NCBI GenBank assembly: GCA_017411945.1
Contig: JAFQPD010000126.1
Coordinates: 1-15,034 of the forward strand
Source of the DNA: Mailhella sp.
GTDB lineage: Bacteria; Desulfobacterota; Desulfovibrionia; Desulfovibrionales; Desulfovibrionaceae
Direction: 5' to 3'
DNA: 15,034 nucleotides
Shown here: one piece after another, positions 14,363 through 15,034 of the stretch
How positions within the stretch are numbered: the stretch's first letter is position 1
Layout: the number at the start of each line of letters is the position of its first letter
Notes under the pieces: model-generated
The model's input: only the letters and a program-made list of their open reading frames with translations
Database searches by the model: none
What the model was told of the DNA's origin: nothing
Translations under genes and position numbers: made by a program

Positions 14363-15034
14363 ATGAACAGCAGCACTATCGCCTCCGTCTGGGCCCGCGA
14401 GATCCTCGACTCCCGCGGCAATCCCACTGTCGAAGTGGAAGTCAGCCTCGAATCCGGTCACGTCGGCCGCGCCGCTGTGCCCTCCGGCGCTTCCACCGGC
14501 AGCCGCGAAGCCCTCGAACTGCGCGACGGCGACAAGAAGCGTTATAAGGGCAAGGGCGTGACCCTCGCCGTGGAGCATGTGAACGGCGAGATCGCCGAAG
14601 CCATCATCGGCCTCGACGCCCTGCGTCAGGTGCAGGTGGACAACACCCTCATCGACCTCGACGGCACCGACAACAAGTCCCGCCTCGGCGCCAACGCCAT
14701 GCTCGGCGTTTCCATGGCCGTGGCCCGCGCCGCCGCCGAATACCTCGGCCTGCCCCTGTACCAGTACCTTGGCGGCGTGAATGCCAAGATCCTGCCCGCC
14801 CCCATGATGAACGTCATCAACGGCGGCGAACACGCCCCCAACAACCTGGACATCCAGGAATTCATGATCATGCCCATCGGCGCCAAGACCTTTGCCGACG
14901 CCCTGCGCATGGGTGCTGAGATCTTCCACACCCTGAAGACCATCCTGCACGCCGACGGCCACGTCACCTCCGTGGGCGACGAAGGCGGCTTCGCCCCCAA
15001 CCTGAACAGCCACGACGAAGCCTTCTCCTACCTC
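14363..15034 (+). CDS. eno: Enolase (phosphopyruvate hydratase), N-terminal half, cut by window edge
   Basis: Converts 2-phosphoglycerate to phosphoenolpyruvate in glycolysis and gluconeogenesis; often also a degradosome partner. The frame is open for 224 codons to the right edge, roughly half of a typical enolase of about 430 residues. Visible: AREILDSRGNPTVEVEV (11-27), the mobile catalytic loop SGASTGSREALELRDGD (41-57), LPAPMMNVINGGEHA (144-158) with H157, the QEFMIMP segment (165-171) with E166, and GDEGGFAPNL (205-214) with the catalytic glutamate E207. AAGGAG lies 7 nt before the ATG. It follows coaX by 49 nt and may be co-transcribed with it or have its own promoter; I see no good one in the gap. 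Confidence 0.97.
   Translation, partial: MNSSTIASVWAREILDSRGNPTVEVEVSLESGHVGRAAVPSGASTGSREALELRDGDKKRYKGKGVTLAVEHVNGEIAEAIIGLDALRQVQVDNTLIDLDGTDNKSRLGANAMLGVSMAVARAAAEYLGLPLYQYLGGVNAKILPAPMMNVINGGEHAPNNLDIQEFMIMPIGAKTFADALRMGAEIFHTLKTILHADGHVTSVGDEGGFAPNLNSHDEAFSYL

Overview
The window reads as about 15 kb of high-GC chromosome from a sulfate-reducer-type bacterium of the Desulfovibrionaceae (a genus such as Desulfovibrio, Bilophila or Mailhella is an inference). The main pointers are a multihaem cytochrome c gene directly ahead of an rnfCDGEAB-apbE cluster, an arrangement I know from Desulfovibrio, and the style of the AspRS, DprA and CoaX proteins. All 15 genes found look intact or are cut only by the window edge. 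I saw no insertion sequence, prophage, CRISPR array, tRNA or rRNA.

Layout. (1) 1-1735, minus strand: hisS then aspS (aspS runs off the left edge), driven by a near-consensus sigma-70 promoter at 1707-1735. (2) 1956-6186, plus strand: a tightly coupled trio, CPA2 cation/proton antiporter with a C-terminal TrkA/RCK module, dprA and xerC. Their stop and start codons overlap by 1 and 4 nt. (3) 6175-13111, minus strand: an eight-gene operon, nonahaem cytochrome c, rnfC, rnfD, rnfG, rnfE, rnfA, rnfB, apbE. It has a recognisable promoter (13084-13111) and a rho-independent terminator (6175-6212) that overlaps the stop codon of the convergent xerC. (4) 13043-13515: an AT-rich intergenic region with a direct repeat and a perfect 18-bp palindrome. 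(5) 13516 to the right edge, plus strand: coaX (type III pantothenate kinase), then eno (enolase, cut at the edge) with a GC-rich hairpin in its leader.

How the genes fit together. The Rnf operon is the biological centre. RnfA, D and E form the membrane core, RnfB carries a chain of 4Fe-4S clusters facing ferredoxin, RnfG is the periplasm-facing flavoprotein, ApbE attaches FMN covalently, and the membrane-anchored nine-haem cytochrome would exchange electrons with the periplasmic cytochrome pool. Read closely, two subunits look non-canonical. RnfC lacks the glycine-rich NADH/FMN loop expected of the NuoF-like domain. RnfD lacks a clear flavinylation motif and the conserved GETS-type segment. 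RnfG keeps a perfect ApbE target motif. My inference is that this is a cytochrome-linked Rnf (ferredoxin:cytochrome c type) rather than a ferredoxin:NAD+ enzyme. I cannot tell from one window whether this is particular to this organism or shared by its whole clade.
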